DNA of 64,000 nucleotides from Luteipulveratus flavus (GCF_029439465.1 NZ_JAROAV010000031.1:62001-126000); one strand, 5' to 3'; numbered from the stretch's first letter, positions 17,471-25,328 are shown. Notes: generated by a model from the sequence alone, not told the origin. Numbers and translations: made by a program.

Positions 17471-18315
17471 CACGCGGCTCCTTCGGTGCCGTCGGGCTGG
17501 ATCCTTCGGTGTCCGGCGTCCCGGGCTCTGGCGATCTCCTCGTGCAGCAGCTGCCAGAGCCGGTGCCGGTAGGCGACGAACGCCGGGTCGGAGCGCAGGT
17601 CGGTGCCTCCTTCGCGACCGGGCAGGTCGATGTCGACCACCTCTTTGATCCGGCCCGGACGTGAGGTGAGCACCGCGACCCGCTGACCGAGGTAGACCGC
17701 CTCCTCGATGCTGTGGGTGATGAACACGACGGTCGCGCCGGTCGTCCGCCAGATCCGCAGCAGCTCGTCCTGCAGCTGCTCGCGCGTCTGGGCGTCCAGT
17801 GCGGCGAACGGCTCGTCCATCAGCAGCACGTCCGGCTCGTAGGCCAGGCTGCGCGCGATCGCCACCCGCTGCTTCATCCCGCCGGACAGCTCGTGCGGGT
17901 AGCGGTCCTCGAACCCCGCGAGCCCGACGAGCTCCAGGTACTCGCGGGCCCGCAGGTCCCGGGCGGCCCTGGACAGGTTCTGCTGCTCGAGGCCGAAGGT
18001 CACGTTCGCGAGTGCCGTACGCCACGGGAAGAGGGCGTACTGCTGGAAGACGATGCCGCGGTCGAGACCCGGACCGGTGGTCGGGCTCCCGTCGAGCAGG
18101 ACCTGGCCGGACGACGGCGTGCTCAGCCCGCCGAGCAGGTCCAGCAGCGTGGTCTTGCCCGAGCCGCTGGGACCGAGCAGGGTGAGGAGCTCGCCGGCGG
18201 CGATGTCCAGGTCGATGTCGCGCAGCGCGTCGAGCACGGCGGCGTGCGTCTGGTCCCGGCTCGGGCGCACGACGAACTGCTTGCCGACCCCCCGCAGGCT
18301 GATCTTGGCGGTCAT
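17470..18315 (-). CDS. ssuB: Sulfonate-type ABC transporter ATPase (SsuB-like)
   Basis: A 281-residue ATP-binding subunit of a nitrate/sulfonate/taurine importer. Walker A GPSGSGKTT begins at residue 48, the signature is LSGGMKQR, and Walker B is VLLMDEPFAALD. The start at 18315 overlaps the stop of the binding-protein gene by 4 bases (ATGA). It energises uptake through SsuC. Confidence 0.9.
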   Translation of the reverse strand: MTAKISLRGVGKQFVVRPSRDQTHAAVLDALRDIDLDIAAGELLTLLGPSGSGKTTLLDLLGGLSTPSSGQVLLDGSPTTGPGLDRGIVFQQYALFPWRTALANVTFGLEQQNLSRAARDLRAREYLELVGLAGFEDRYPHELSGGMKQRVAIARSLAYEPDVLLMDEPFAALDAQTREQLQDELLRIWRTTGATVVFITHSIEEAVYLGQRVAVLTSRPGRIKEVVDIDLPGREGGTDLRSDPAFVAYRHRLWQLLHEEIARARDAGHRRIQPDGTEGAA

Positions 18316-19340
18316 CGCGCACCGCCGCCGGCCAGGTCGTTGAACTCGTTGGTGTAGAGGTCCTTCGGCTGCAGACCGCCCTTGCGGACGATGCCGCTGC
18401 TCTCCAGCCAGGACGTCCACTGGGTGTAGTCGCGGTCACTGACGACGCCGCCGCGAGCCGGAATGCCGACGCTCTTCCAGTACTTCAGGTTCGTCGTCGT
18501 CTCACCCCGTCCTCGCTCGGCGATGATCGAGGTGAACCGCTTGATGACCTGCGCCCGCGGAGTGCTCCGCTCCCACTCGATCGCCTTGCCGACGCCGGTG
18601 ACGAAGTCCTTGGCCGCTTCGGGGTGCTGGGCGGTGAAGTCGTTGCGCAGGACGTACTGTCCGCCGTCGAACGTGCCGAACAGCCCGTAGTCGTCGAAGA
18701 CCTTGCGCAGGCCGCCGCCGGCGACGGCGCGGTCCTGCAGGACCCCGCCCAGCGAACCGACGTCGACCTGGCCGCGCCGGACGGCCTGCTCGGTGTCGTT
18801 GGGCGGGAGGACGACCAGCTGCACCTTCTTGATCTCGGCGGGCGTGAGGCCGTTGCGGGTCAGGTAGGTGTCGATCACGGCCTCGGAGTGCGCGCCGAGG
18901 GTGTTGACGGCGACCTTCTTGCCGATGAGGTCGCGGGCGCCCCGGACGGGGCTGCCCGCCCTGGCGTAGAACCCGGTGAAGCTCTTGGCGTCCGAGCCGT
19001 AGTAGTTGACGACCGCCTTGACCGGGGCGCCGGCGGTGATGAGCTTGACGACCGCGCCGGAGAAGGCGCCACCGACGTCGGTCTGCCGGGTGGCGGCGGA
19101 CTGGATGTCCTGCGGACCGCTGGTCGTGTTGCCGACCCACTTGAGGGTGATCCGGTGGAAGTACCCGAGGTCCGCGGCGAGCTCGGGGAGGGTCACGGCG
19201 TTGGCCGAGCCCTGGTAGCGCAGGACCGTACGACCGGAGTCGTCGCGCTCGGCGGCCGAGCCCGTCCCGATGGCGCAGGCGCCGAGGGACAGCACGAGAG
19301 CGGCGCTGCTGGCGAGTGCAAGGGGGCGTGGATCGTTCAT
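18312..19340 (-). CDS. ssuA: Sulfonate ABC transporter substrate-binding lipoprotein (SsuA-like)
   Basis: A 342-residue lipoprotein of the SsuA/TauA type. The lipobox LSLGAC places the lipidated cysteine at residue 22 after a short signal peptide. The mature protein shows typical SsuA/ThiY features, including ADLGYF, GGAFSGAVVKLITAGAPVKAV and an aromatic WTSWL-containing C-terminus. The ATG at 19340 is preceded by GGAGA. Ligand unknown; neighbours point to an organosulfonate. Confidence 0.87.
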   Translation of the reverse strand: MNDPRPLALASSAALVLSLGACAIGTGSAAERDDSGRTVLRYQGSANAVTLPELAADLGYFHRITLKWVGNTTSGPQDIQSAATRQTDVGGAFSGAVVKLITAGAPVKAVVNYYGSDAKSFTGFYARAGSPVRGARDLIGKKVAVNTLGAHSEAVIDTYLTRNGLTPAEIKKVQLVVLPPNDTEQAVRRGQVDVGSLGGVLQDRAVAGGGLRKVFDDYGLFGTFDGGQYVLRNDFTAQHPEAAKDFVTGVGKAIEWERSTPRAQVIKRFTSIIAERGRGETTTNLKYWKSVGIPARGGVVSDRDYTQWTSWLESSGIVRKGGLQPKDLYTNEFNDLAGGGAR

Positions 19341-19365
19341 GGTGATCTCCTGAGGTGACGGGTCG

Positions 19366-19929
19366 TCACGCGACGGCGACGGCGGCGCGTACGGGGGACA
19401 GGCGGCCGATCGCGTCGGCGAACTGGCGGGTGACCTCGGCCAGCGGCGTCGAGGCCGCCTCGTCGAGCAGCACGGACCCGTCGGCGGCGACGGTGACGTG
19501 CGAGGACAGGACGAACCACCCCGGCGTGACGTGGGTGGCTCCGAGGCTGGACAGCACCGGACGGAGGGCGTAGTCGACGACGAGCACGTGAGCCGGCGTG
19601 CCCCCGGTCGCGAGCGGCAGGACGGCCTTGCCCTGCAGCGCGTACTGGGGCAGGAGGTCGAGGAACGTCTTGAGCAGCCCACCGAAGGACGCCTTGTAGA
19701 CGGGTGTCGTCACGATGACGGCGTCCGCGGTCGTGACCCGCTCCGCAGCGGCGGCCACCGAGGGATCCGTGGCGTCGCCGAGCAGGAGGGGTGCGGCGGG
19801 CAGGCCCCGCAGGGCGATCGTGTGCACGTCGTGCCCGTCGGCGCTGAGCGCGCCGGTCACCGTGCCGAGCACGGCTTCGGTCCGTGAGGTGCTGCTGGGA
19901 CTGCTGGAGATGGCGACGACATGGGCCAT
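19366..19929 (-). CDS. ssuE: NAD(P)H-dependent FMN reductase (SsuE-like)
   Basis: A 187-residue flavodoxin-fold reductase that supplies reduced FMN to a two-component monooxygenase. The phosphate-binding loop SSSPSSTSRTEAVL is near the N-terminus, and TPVYKASFGGLLKTFLDLLP is the SsuE-type motif. The ATG at 19929 has GGAGG at good distance; an ATG 30 nt upstream has no such support. It is the first structural gene after the SAM-IV riboswitch and leader peptide and heads ssuE-ssuA-ssuB-ssuC-monooxygenase-tauD. Confidence 0.9.
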   Translation of the reverse strand: MAHVVAISSSPSSTSRTEAVLGTVTGALSADGHDVHTIALRGLPAAPLLLGDATDPSVAAAAERVTTADAVIVTTPVYKASFGGLLKTFLDLLPQYALQGKAVLPLATGGTPAHVLVVDYALRPVLSSLGATHVTPGWFVLSSHVTVAADGSVLLDEAASTPLAEVTRQFADAIGRLSPVRAAVAVA

Positions 19930-20022
19930 GGGGTCCTCCGGGTGGTGGGCGCCGAGCACGCAGGTGCCGGGCGTCAGGGCAGGCGGGGATGGCAGCCGGG
20001 CAGCAGGGGCGCGGCTGGGAGA

Positions 20023-20040
20023 GGCGTCGTCGGTGACGCC
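20023..20040 (-). promoter_or_regulatory. Hairpin between leader peptide and ssuE
   Basis: GGCGTC, a 6-nt loop and GACGCC form a perfect 6-bp stem 37 nt after the leader-peptide stop. GC-rich sequence without a T-tract surrounds it. It may belong to a terminator/antiterminator switch, but the pairing partner is not obvious. Confidence 0.3.
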
Positions 20041-20076
20041 GGGACGGGGACGGCCGGCCGGAGCCGGCGGATCAGG

Positions 20077-20163
20077 TCAGCGCCGACAGAGCGCGCTGGA
20101 CACGCGCTGGAGGTCGACATGGCGGCGCCAGGTCAGGCGCTCACTCGGCCGTTGGGTGCTCAC
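20077..20163 (-). CDS. Cys-containing leader peptide of the sulfur operon
   Basis: A 28-codon ORF from GTG at 20163 ending in RRHVDLQRVSSALCRR. This matches the recurring 'RHVDLxRVxSALC' signature of short putative leader peptides found before sulfur-assimilation genes in Actinobacteria. A single cysteine lies three codons from the stop, so ribosome pausing on Cys-tRNA scarcity could be sensed. It starts about 30 nt after the SAM-IV aptamer and ends 147 nt before ssuE. The open frame extends upstream into the riboswitch, but the family resemblance covers only this C-terminal part. Confidence 0.72.
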   Translation of the reverse strand: MSTQRPSERLTWRRHVDLQRVSSALCRR

Positions 20164-20194
20164 GGTCGTGACCCGTCTCGTGAAGAGGCTGGGA

Positions 20195-20316
20195 TGCCTC
20201 GCGCTTGCGGACGACCGGTCATGGCGGTCCGCCAGGTCATCACCCGGAGCACCCCGCCGCGAAGGGAGGGTTGCTGTCCAGCTAGCCGGGGCTGGTCGCT
20301 GGAGCTCGTGACCTGG
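20195..20316 (-). ncRNA. SAM-IV riboswitch
   Basis: Read on the minus strand, this ~120-nt segment matches the SAM-IV aptamer as I know it from mycobacteria. P1 is CCAGGTCA (20316-20309) paired with TGACCTGG (20239-20232). The conserved core contains CAGCCCCGGCT, CAGCAACCCTCC, GGGGTGCTCCGGGTGA, and the 3' pseudoknot arm GCAAGCGCG. Length agrees with the 119-nt mycobacterial example. SAM-IV riboswitches bind S-adenosylmethionine and repress sulfur-metabolism genes when SAM is plentiful. Its position fits control of the downstream ssu operon. Confidence 0.88.
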
Positions 20317-20320
20317 TGAG

Positions 20321-20350
20321 AACCTAGCGAGGTCGGAATAACCCAAGCAA
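20321..20350 (-). promoter_or_regulatory. Probable promoter and inverted repeat upstream of the SAM-IV leader
   Basis: On the minus strand TTGCTT (20350-20345) and TAGGTT (20326-20321) are separated by 18 nt, giving a transcript that would begin just before the riboswitch P1 stem. An imperfect inverted repeat (GGAATAAC at 20335-20342 and GTTATCC at 20354-20360) overlaps the -35 and could be an operator. Confidence 0.5.
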
Positions 20351-20395
20351 CTAGTTATCCCAACGTTTCGTTATGTGGGACGAGCGGCCCGACGG

Positions 20396-21697
20396 TCAGC
20401 CCGCGTGCCGTCCCGGATCGGCTCGCTCACGCCGGATCGGCTGGGTGTCGGCCTCGTGCCGGTCCCCGGCCGGGGCGGACAGCGGCCGGATCCATTCCCC
20501 CGGCTCCTGCTCGTCCTGCCGGTCGGCCACCCCGGCCCGGGTGGCCGGCGCGAGAACGACCGGGAGGGCCTGCGTGTCGTCCTCGGAGTGCGAACCGGCA
20601 CCGGAGCCGTCGTCGGCGGACTCCTCGTCCACGTGCGGGATCTCGAGGGTCTCGTCGTCGTCGTCGGACTCGCGCACCTCGACGACCTCGATGTCGGCCG
20701 GGTCGACGGACGGCCCGGGTGCCGGTGCGGCGCCACCGACCGCGCTGCCGGTGCTGCGACGGGCGACCGGAGGCGGCAGCAGCGACTCGTCGGACTCCGT
20801 GCGCTCCTCGAGCCGGCGCAGGGCGGCGGCGCGGCGTTCGACCAGCTCGTCGTCGTCCGCGGCAGCGGCCTCCATCAGTGCCGTCACCCGCCGCAGCTCG
20901 GCCGCCAGCCGCATCCGTCGCTCCAGGTGGGTGTCCGGGCGCTCGCGGCGGGACTGGGCGTACGACTCGACCACCGTGTCCACGGCCTCCGGCAGAGCCA
21001 GGAGCGACAGGAGTGCGAAGTCGGCGGCAGGGTCGCTCACCGCCGCCTCGTCCCACCCGTCGAGGGCCACGACCTCGCCGCCCTCGACCCGCACGTCACC
21101 GTCGTGCAGGCTGCCGTGAGTGGGGGTCGTCGCGAACCGCCACAGGCCGACCTCCTCCAGAGCACGCTCCCAGCGGCCCAGCAGGCCGGCCGGTACGTGC
21201 CCGGTGGCGGCAGCGCGGTCCAGCTCGGCGAGCCGTCGGCTGCGGTAGGCGTCGGCGTCGTACGTCGGCAGGCCCGCCTCGTCGTACAGCCTCGGGTCCG
21301 TGTCGTGCAGCTCCGCGAGCACGCGACCGAGCGAGCGGGCCTCCTCCGACCGCGGGGTCAGTGCGCGCCACGGAAGCGGCTCGCCCGGCAGCAGGTGCAG
21401 GACGCCGACCGTGCTGCTGTCGCGCGCGCTCGCGGTGCCGACCAGTCGGGGCATGCGGAACGACAGGCGCTTGTCCAGCAGGACGGCCAGCCGCTCGGTC
21501 TGGTCCAGGGCGGCGCCGGCGCTCGTCGTCCGCGCCTGGCGCACGTGCCACCGGCGGTCCTCGTCGTCGGTGACCACCGCCTGCGCATACCGGTCACCGG
21601 CGCGGCTCGCCAGACCCTGGACCTGCGTCGGTCGCAGGCCCGGGACTGCTGCGGTGGCCAAAGCGGCCAGGGCGAGCGGGCTACTGGGCACGTCCAT
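20396..21697 (-). CDS. Phosphotransferase/aminoglycoside-kinase-like protein with acidic tail
   Basis: A 433-residue protein. The first ~290 residues resemble the APH/macrolide-2'-phosphotransferase fold, with HGSLHDGDV as a Brenner-like catalytic segment (usual HGDLHxGN) and ALDGWDEAAVSDPAADFALL as the metal-binding DxD-like region. The catalytic H-x-D is changed to H-G-S. The remaining ~140 residues are acidic and Ser/Pro-rich, probably disordered. Neighbouring nudC is divergent. A phosphotransferase at this site next to nudC/uvrD2 recurs in Actinobacteria; no antibiotic resistance role can be claimed. A GTG one codon upstream (21700) is an alternative start. Confidence 0.7.
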   Translation of the reverse strand: MDVPSSPLALAALATAAVPGLRPTQVQGLASRAGDRYAQAVVTDDEDRRWHVRQARTTSAGAALDQTERLAVLLDKRLSFRMPRLVGTASARDSSTVGVLHLLPGEPLPWRALTPRSEEARSLGRVLAELHDTDPRLYDEAGLPTYDADAYRSRRLAELDRAAATGHVPAGLLGRWERALEEVGLWRFATTPTHGSLHDGDVRVEGGEVVALDGWDEAAVSDPAADFALLSLLALPEAVDTVVESYAQSRRERPDTHLERRMRLAAELRRVTALMEAAAADDDELVERRAAALRRLEERTESDESLLPPPVARRSTGSAVGGAAPAPGPSVDPADIEVVEVRESDDDDETLEIPHVDEESADDGSGAGSHSEDDTQALPVVLAPATRAGVADRQDEQEPGEWIRPLSAPAGDRHEADTQPIRRERADPGRHAG

Positions 21698-21741
21698 CAC
21701 GGTAGGTCAGGGACCGGTGACTGGCTCGCAGGCACGCGGCA

Positions 21742-21747
21742 TAGCCT
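21742..21747 (+). promoter_or_regulatory. Probable -10 of leaderless nudC
   Basis: TAGCCT ends 7 nt before the GTG at 21755; there is no Shine-Dalgarno. Confidence 0.4.
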
Positions 21748-21754
21748 CGGACTC

Positions 21755-22699
21755 GTGGTGCCCTACGACTCAGAGACGTTGCTCGAGCTGGGCCTGTCGC
21801 GATCGGCGCTCGACCGCTCCGCGACGGTACGCAAGGACTCCGGACGGACGGCCGCGATCCTGCGGGACCCGACGACCCGCATCCTCGACCTGTACGGCGA
21901 CCGCGCGCCGTACGAGGGCGAGCCAGGGGAGCGGCGGTTGCGGTACCGGCCGCCGGAGGACGCCGACACCGAGCGTCTGGTCGCCTACCTGGGGGCTCAC
22001 GCCGGCGTGTCGTACGCGTGCGCCGTGCGGCCCGCGCAGGACGACGGTGAGGACTCACGGGCGAACCTGCGCTCGCTGGGCATGGAGCTGGACGACCTCG
22101 ACGTGGGCGTGCTCGCGGCGTCGGTGGGACTGGCGAACTGGCATGCCGCCCAGGGGTTCTGCCCGCGGTGCGGATCGCCGACCGAGGCGCGCGAGGGCGG
22201 CTGGGTGCGGGTCTGCACCAACGACGGGTCGTCGCACTTCCCGCGCACCGACCCTGCGGTGATCATGGCGGTGGTCGACGAGGCCGACCGGCTCCTGCTC
22301 GCCCGAGGCCCGCAGTGGCGTCCGACCGGGATGTCCGTGCTCGCCGGCTTCGTCGAGCCGGGGGAGTCGCTCGAGGCGGCGGTGGCCCGTGAGGTGATGG
22401 AGGAGGTCGGTGTCGAGGTCGACGCCGTCCGGTACCGCGGCAACCAGCCGTGGCCGTTTCCCTCGTCGCTGATGATCGGCTTCCGGGCCCGAGCCACGAC
22501 CACCGAGCTGCACCTGGACCCGGAGGAGATCGCGGACGCCCGCTGGTTCGCTCGGGACGAGCTCGCCGCCGCGGTCGCCGCCGGAGAGGTGTCGCTCTCC
22601 CCGCACCTGTCGATCGCCCGGCACCTGATCGAGGACTGGTACGGCGGGAGGATCACCGAGCCGCAGGGCGCGTCCGAGCAGTGGTCCCGCCGGGCGTGA
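21755..22699 (+). CDS. nudC: NAD+ diphosphatase NudC
   Basis: A 314-residue Nudix hydrolase that splits NAD(H) and removes NAD caps from RNA. The Nudix box GFVEPGESLEAAVAREVMEEVGV and the family motif QPWPFPSS (usually SQPWPFPxS) are present. A zinc-ribbon-like region has CPRC and then a third cysteine in CTNDGSS, with Asp where the fourth Cys of E. coli NudC would be. The GTG at 21755 is preferred because of the -10-like hexamer. Order nudC-uvrD2-whiB7 is as I recall it from mycobacteria. Confidence 0.9.
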   Translation: MVPYDSETLLELGLSRSALDRSATVRKDSGRTAAILRDPTTRILDLYGDRAPYEGEPGERRLRYRPPEDADTERLVAYLGAHAGVSYACAVRPAQDDGEDSRANLRSLGMELDDLDVGVLAASVGLANWHAAQGFCPRCGSPTEAREGGWVRVCTNDGSSHFPRTDPAVIMAVVDEADRLLLARGPQWRPTGMSVLAGFVEPGESLEAAVAREVMEEVGVEVDAVRYRGNQPWPFPSSLMIGFRARATTTELHLDPEEIADARWFARDELAAAVAAGEVSLSPHLSIARHLIEDWYGGRITEPQGASEQWSRRA

Positions 22700-22766
22700 C
22701 GGCGCCCAGCCCGTCGCCCACAGGATCGGCGCCGCAGACGGTCGACTGTCCGCGCGAGGTGGGAGC

Positions 22767-24890
22767 ATGGTCGCGATGAACGCCGACGACGTCCTCGCAG
22801 CCCTGGACCCCGAGCAGCGAGCCGTCGCCGCTGCCCCGCTCGGTCGCATGGTCGTCCTGGCCGGCGCCGGCACGGGCAAGACCCGGGCGATCACCCACCG
22901 GATCGCGTACGGCGTCCACTCGGGGGCCTACCAGCCGCAGCGCGTACTCGCGGTGACGTTCACCGCGCGGGCCGCCGGCGAGATGCGCACCCGGCTGCGC
23001 GAGCTGGGCGTGCCACGGGTGCAGGCGCGGACGTTCCACGCGGCGGCGCTGCGTCAGCTGCACTACTTCTGGCCCAAGGTCATCGGCGGTCCCGCTCCGG
23101 AGGTCATGCCGCACAAGGCGCCGGCCGTCGGTGAGGCCGGTTCCCGGCTGCGGCTGCAGCTGGACCGTGTGGTCATGCGCGACCTCGCATCGGAGATCGA
23201 GTGGGCGAAGGTCTCGATGCTGACCCCCGAGACCTACCCCGCCGCGGCCAGGAGGGCCGGCCGCAGCCCCGCCGAGCTCGACCTCACCGCCATGGCGCGC
23301 CTGCTGGAGGTGTACGAGGAGGTGAAGACCGAGCGTGGCGTCATCGACTTCGAGGACGTCCTGCTGCTGATGGTCGGGATCATGCACGACCGCGATGACG
23401 TGGCACGCGAGATCCGTTCGCAGTACAGGCATTTCGTCGTCGACGAGTACCAGGACGTCAACGTCGTCCAGCAGCAGCTGCTGGACGCCTGGGTCGGTGA
23501 GCGACGCGACCTGTGCGTGGTGGGCGACCCGGCCCAGACGATCTACTCCTTCACCGGCGCCTCGCCCCAGCACCTGCTCGGGTTCCGGCGGCGCCATGCG
23601 GACGCCGAGCAGGTCGAGCTGGTGCGCAACTACCGGTCCAGCCCGGAGATCATCGGCCTGGCCAACCTCGTCGTCCGCGCGGGGACGCGAGGGTCGGTCC
23701 AGCTGCAGGCACAGGGCGAGACCGGAGCCGCGCCGACGATGACGACGTACCCCGACGACCAGGCCGAGGCCCGTGGAGTGGCCGACCAGATCGCCCAGCT
23801 CGCGCGGAAGGGCACCCCGCTGAGCGAGATCGCGGTGCTGTTCCGGACCAACGGGCAGTCCGAGGCGCTGGAGTCCGCGCTCGCCGATGCCGACGTGCCC
23901 TACCTCGTACGCGGCGGCGAACGGTTCTTCAACCGCCAGGAGGTCCGCAACGCCGTCCTCCTGCTGCGGGGCGCGGCTCGCTCGGACGACGGCAGCGTGC
24001 CCCTGGGTCACCTGGTGCGGGACGTGATCACCGGGGCTGGCTGGTCGCCCGAGCCGCCGGCCGGCGGCGCGGTCCGGGAGCGGTGGGAGTCCCTGACCGC
24101 TCTCGCCCAGCTCGCAGACGACTTCGCCGAGGCCGGCGAGGCCGTCCGGCTGCCCGACCTGGTGGCCGAGCTCGACCGCCGCGCCGCCGAGCAGCACGCA
24201 CCGACGGTCCAGGGCGTCACGCTCGCCTCCCTCCACTCGGCCAAGGGGCTGGAGTGGGACGCCGTCTTCCTCGTCGGCTGCAGCGACGGCCTGCTGCCCA
24301 TCGTCATGGCCGAGGGGCCCGAGGCGATCGAGGAGGAGCGGCGCCTGCTGTACGTCGGGCTGACCCGTGCCCGCAGGCAGCTGCAGCTGTCGTACGCCGC
24401 CGCCCGTCACTCCGGCGGCCGCGCGTCCCGGCGCCCGTCCCGCTTCCTCGACGGGGCCGCGTCCGTCCTGGGGGAGGCCGCCCGCTCACAGCCCCGCCGA
24501 CGGACCGCCAAGGAGCGCAAGGTCGCCACGAGCACGCACTGTCGGGGCTGCGGTACCGAGCTGACCAGTGCCGCCGACCGCAAGATCGGGCGCTGCCAGG
24601 ACTGCCCGCCCACCTACGACGAGGCGCAGTTCGAGGCGCTGCGTACGTGGCGGCTCGCGGTCGCGACGGCCAGCAAGGTGCCCGCGTACGTCGTCTTCAC
24701 CGACGCGACGCTCATCGCGATCGCCGAGCGGCGCCCCGGGTCGGCGCAGGAGCTCAGCACGATCGCCGGGGTCGGTGTCCGGAAGCTGCAGCGTTACGGC
24801 CCGTTCGTGCTCGCCGTCATGGGCGGGAACGACCCGCAGCAGGAGGCCGAGAAGTGCTGTGCCGCAATGGAATCCGAGGAGTCCGCATGA
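22767..24890 (+). CDS. uvrD2: ATP-dependent DNA helicase UvrD2
   Basis: A 707-residue superfamily 1A 3'-5' DNA helicase. Walker A AGAGTGKT (~residue 35), Walker B VVDEYQDVN, and TLASLHSAKGLEWD are present. A tetracysteine zinc motif (CRGCG and CQDC, ~590-612) links the motor to a C-terminal HRDC domain (TLIAIAERRPGSAQELSTIAG). The tetracysteine-HRDC arrangement is the mark of UvrD2. In mycobacteria the enzyme is reported as essential, with the HRDC dispensable. A second in-frame ATG at 22776 is possible. Confidence 0.93.
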   Translation: MVAMNADDVLAALDPEQRAVAAAPLGRMVVLAGAGTGKTRAITHRIAYGVHSGAYQPQRVLAVTFTARAAGEMRTRLRELGVPRVQARTFHAAALRQLHYFWPKVIGGPAPEVMPHKAPAVGEAGSRLRLQLDRVVMRDLASEIEWAKVSMLTPETYPAAARRAGRSPAELDLTAMARLLEVYEEVKTERGVIDFEDVLLLMVGIMHDRDDVAREIRSQYRHFVVDEYQDVNVVQQQLLDAWVGERRDLCVVGDPAQTIYSFTGASPQHLLGFRRRHADAEQVELVRNYRSSPEIIGLANLVVRAGTRGSVQLQAQGETGAAPTMTTYPDDQAEARGVADQIAQLARKGTPLSEIAVLFRTNGQSEALESALADADVPYLVRGGERFFNRQEVRNAVLLLRGAARSDDGSVPLGHLVRDVITGAGWSPEPPAGGAVRERWESLTALAQLADDFAEAGEAVRLPDLVAELDRRAAEQHAPTVQGVTLASLHSAKGLEWDAVFLVGCSDGLLPIVMAEGPEAIEEERRLLYVGLTRARRQLQLSYAAARHSGGRASRRPSRFLDGAASVLGEAARSQPRRRTAKERKVATSTHCRGCGTELTSAADRKIGRCQDCPPTYDEAQFEALRTWRLAVATASKVPAYVVFTDATLIAIAERRPGSAQELSTIAGVGVRKLQRYGPFVLAVMGGNDPQQEAEKCCAAMESEESA

Positions 24891-24919
24891 TGTGGTCGAA
24901 GAATCTTCAGGATTCGCCC

Positions 24920-24958
24920 ATAAATAAGTTGTGCGCCGTCATCGCGCGGTCGTAGCCT
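24920..24958 (+). promoter_or_regulatory. WhiB7-type autoregulated promoter
   Basis: AT-rich ATAAATAA (24920-24927) lies 1 nt before the -35 TTGTGC (24929-24934), followed by an 18-nt spacer and the -10 TAGCCT (24953-24958). An AT-rich block just upstream of the -35 is the known signature of WhiB7-activated SigA promoters, including whiB7's own. Confidence 0.65.
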
Positions 24959-24963
24959 GTCAG

Positions 24964-25056
24964 ATGTTCAGCCCACCGGTTCAGGAAGCCGGATGGGGCC
25001 CGCGATGCGAAGAAGGAGGGTTGGCCACATGGAGATCACCACGATGCAGAGCATGA
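24964..25056 (+). CDS. Candidate leaderless uORF of the whiB7 leader
   Basis: An ATG 5 nt after the -10 opens a 30-codon ORF (MFSPPVQEAGWGPRC...) ending at TGA 25056. It overlaps the start of the 99-codon ORF in another frame, so translating one could affect the other. No Shine-Dalgarno; the call rests only on the promoter spacing. Confidence 0.3.
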   Translation: MFSPPVQEAGWGPRCEEGGLATWRSPRCRA

Positions 25057-25328
25057 CGTGCGAGAGCACCGGCATGCCGTTCACCGCTGCCTTCATGCGT
25101 CCGATCCTCGGGTCCGCTCGCATCCAGGCCCAGGGGACGAGTGTGTCCGCTGCCGCCCAGGCCGCCGTCCGCGATCGCGCGGAGGTCGACCTGTGCCTCG
25201 TCGACATCGAGCGCCACGTCGACGCAGCCGGCACCCCGGTCATCGCCGTCGACGCCCCCATCTACAAGTCCGTCCCGTCCTTTGCCGACGGTGTCGTTCG
25301 TTCCGCTTCTCGGAGTCATCCGGTCTAG
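25029..25328 (+). CDS. 99-codon upstream ORF in the whiB7 leader
   Basis: A 99-residue ORF beginning MEITTMQSMTCESTGM, with a strong Shine-Dalgarno (GAAGGAGG, 9 nt before the ATG). I do not recognise a domain; it has no clear membrane segment or signal peptide. Its TAG stop lies inside the first arm of a perfect 7-bp hairpin (25322-25338), and an intrinsic terminator follows. This suggests a regulatory upstream ORF for whiB7, although at 99 codons it could also be a functional small protein. Known whiB7 leaders carry much shorter uORFs. Confidence 0.6.
   Translation: MEITTMQSMTCESTGMPFTAAFMRPILGSARIQAQGTSVSAAAQAAVRDRAEVDLCLVDIERHVDAAGTPVIAVDAPIYKSVPSFADGVVRSASRSHPV

Noticed and set aside
14294-20360. 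Transposon-borne sulfur operon
   Set aside because: No transposase, terminal inverted repeat or target-site duplication could be seen at either end.
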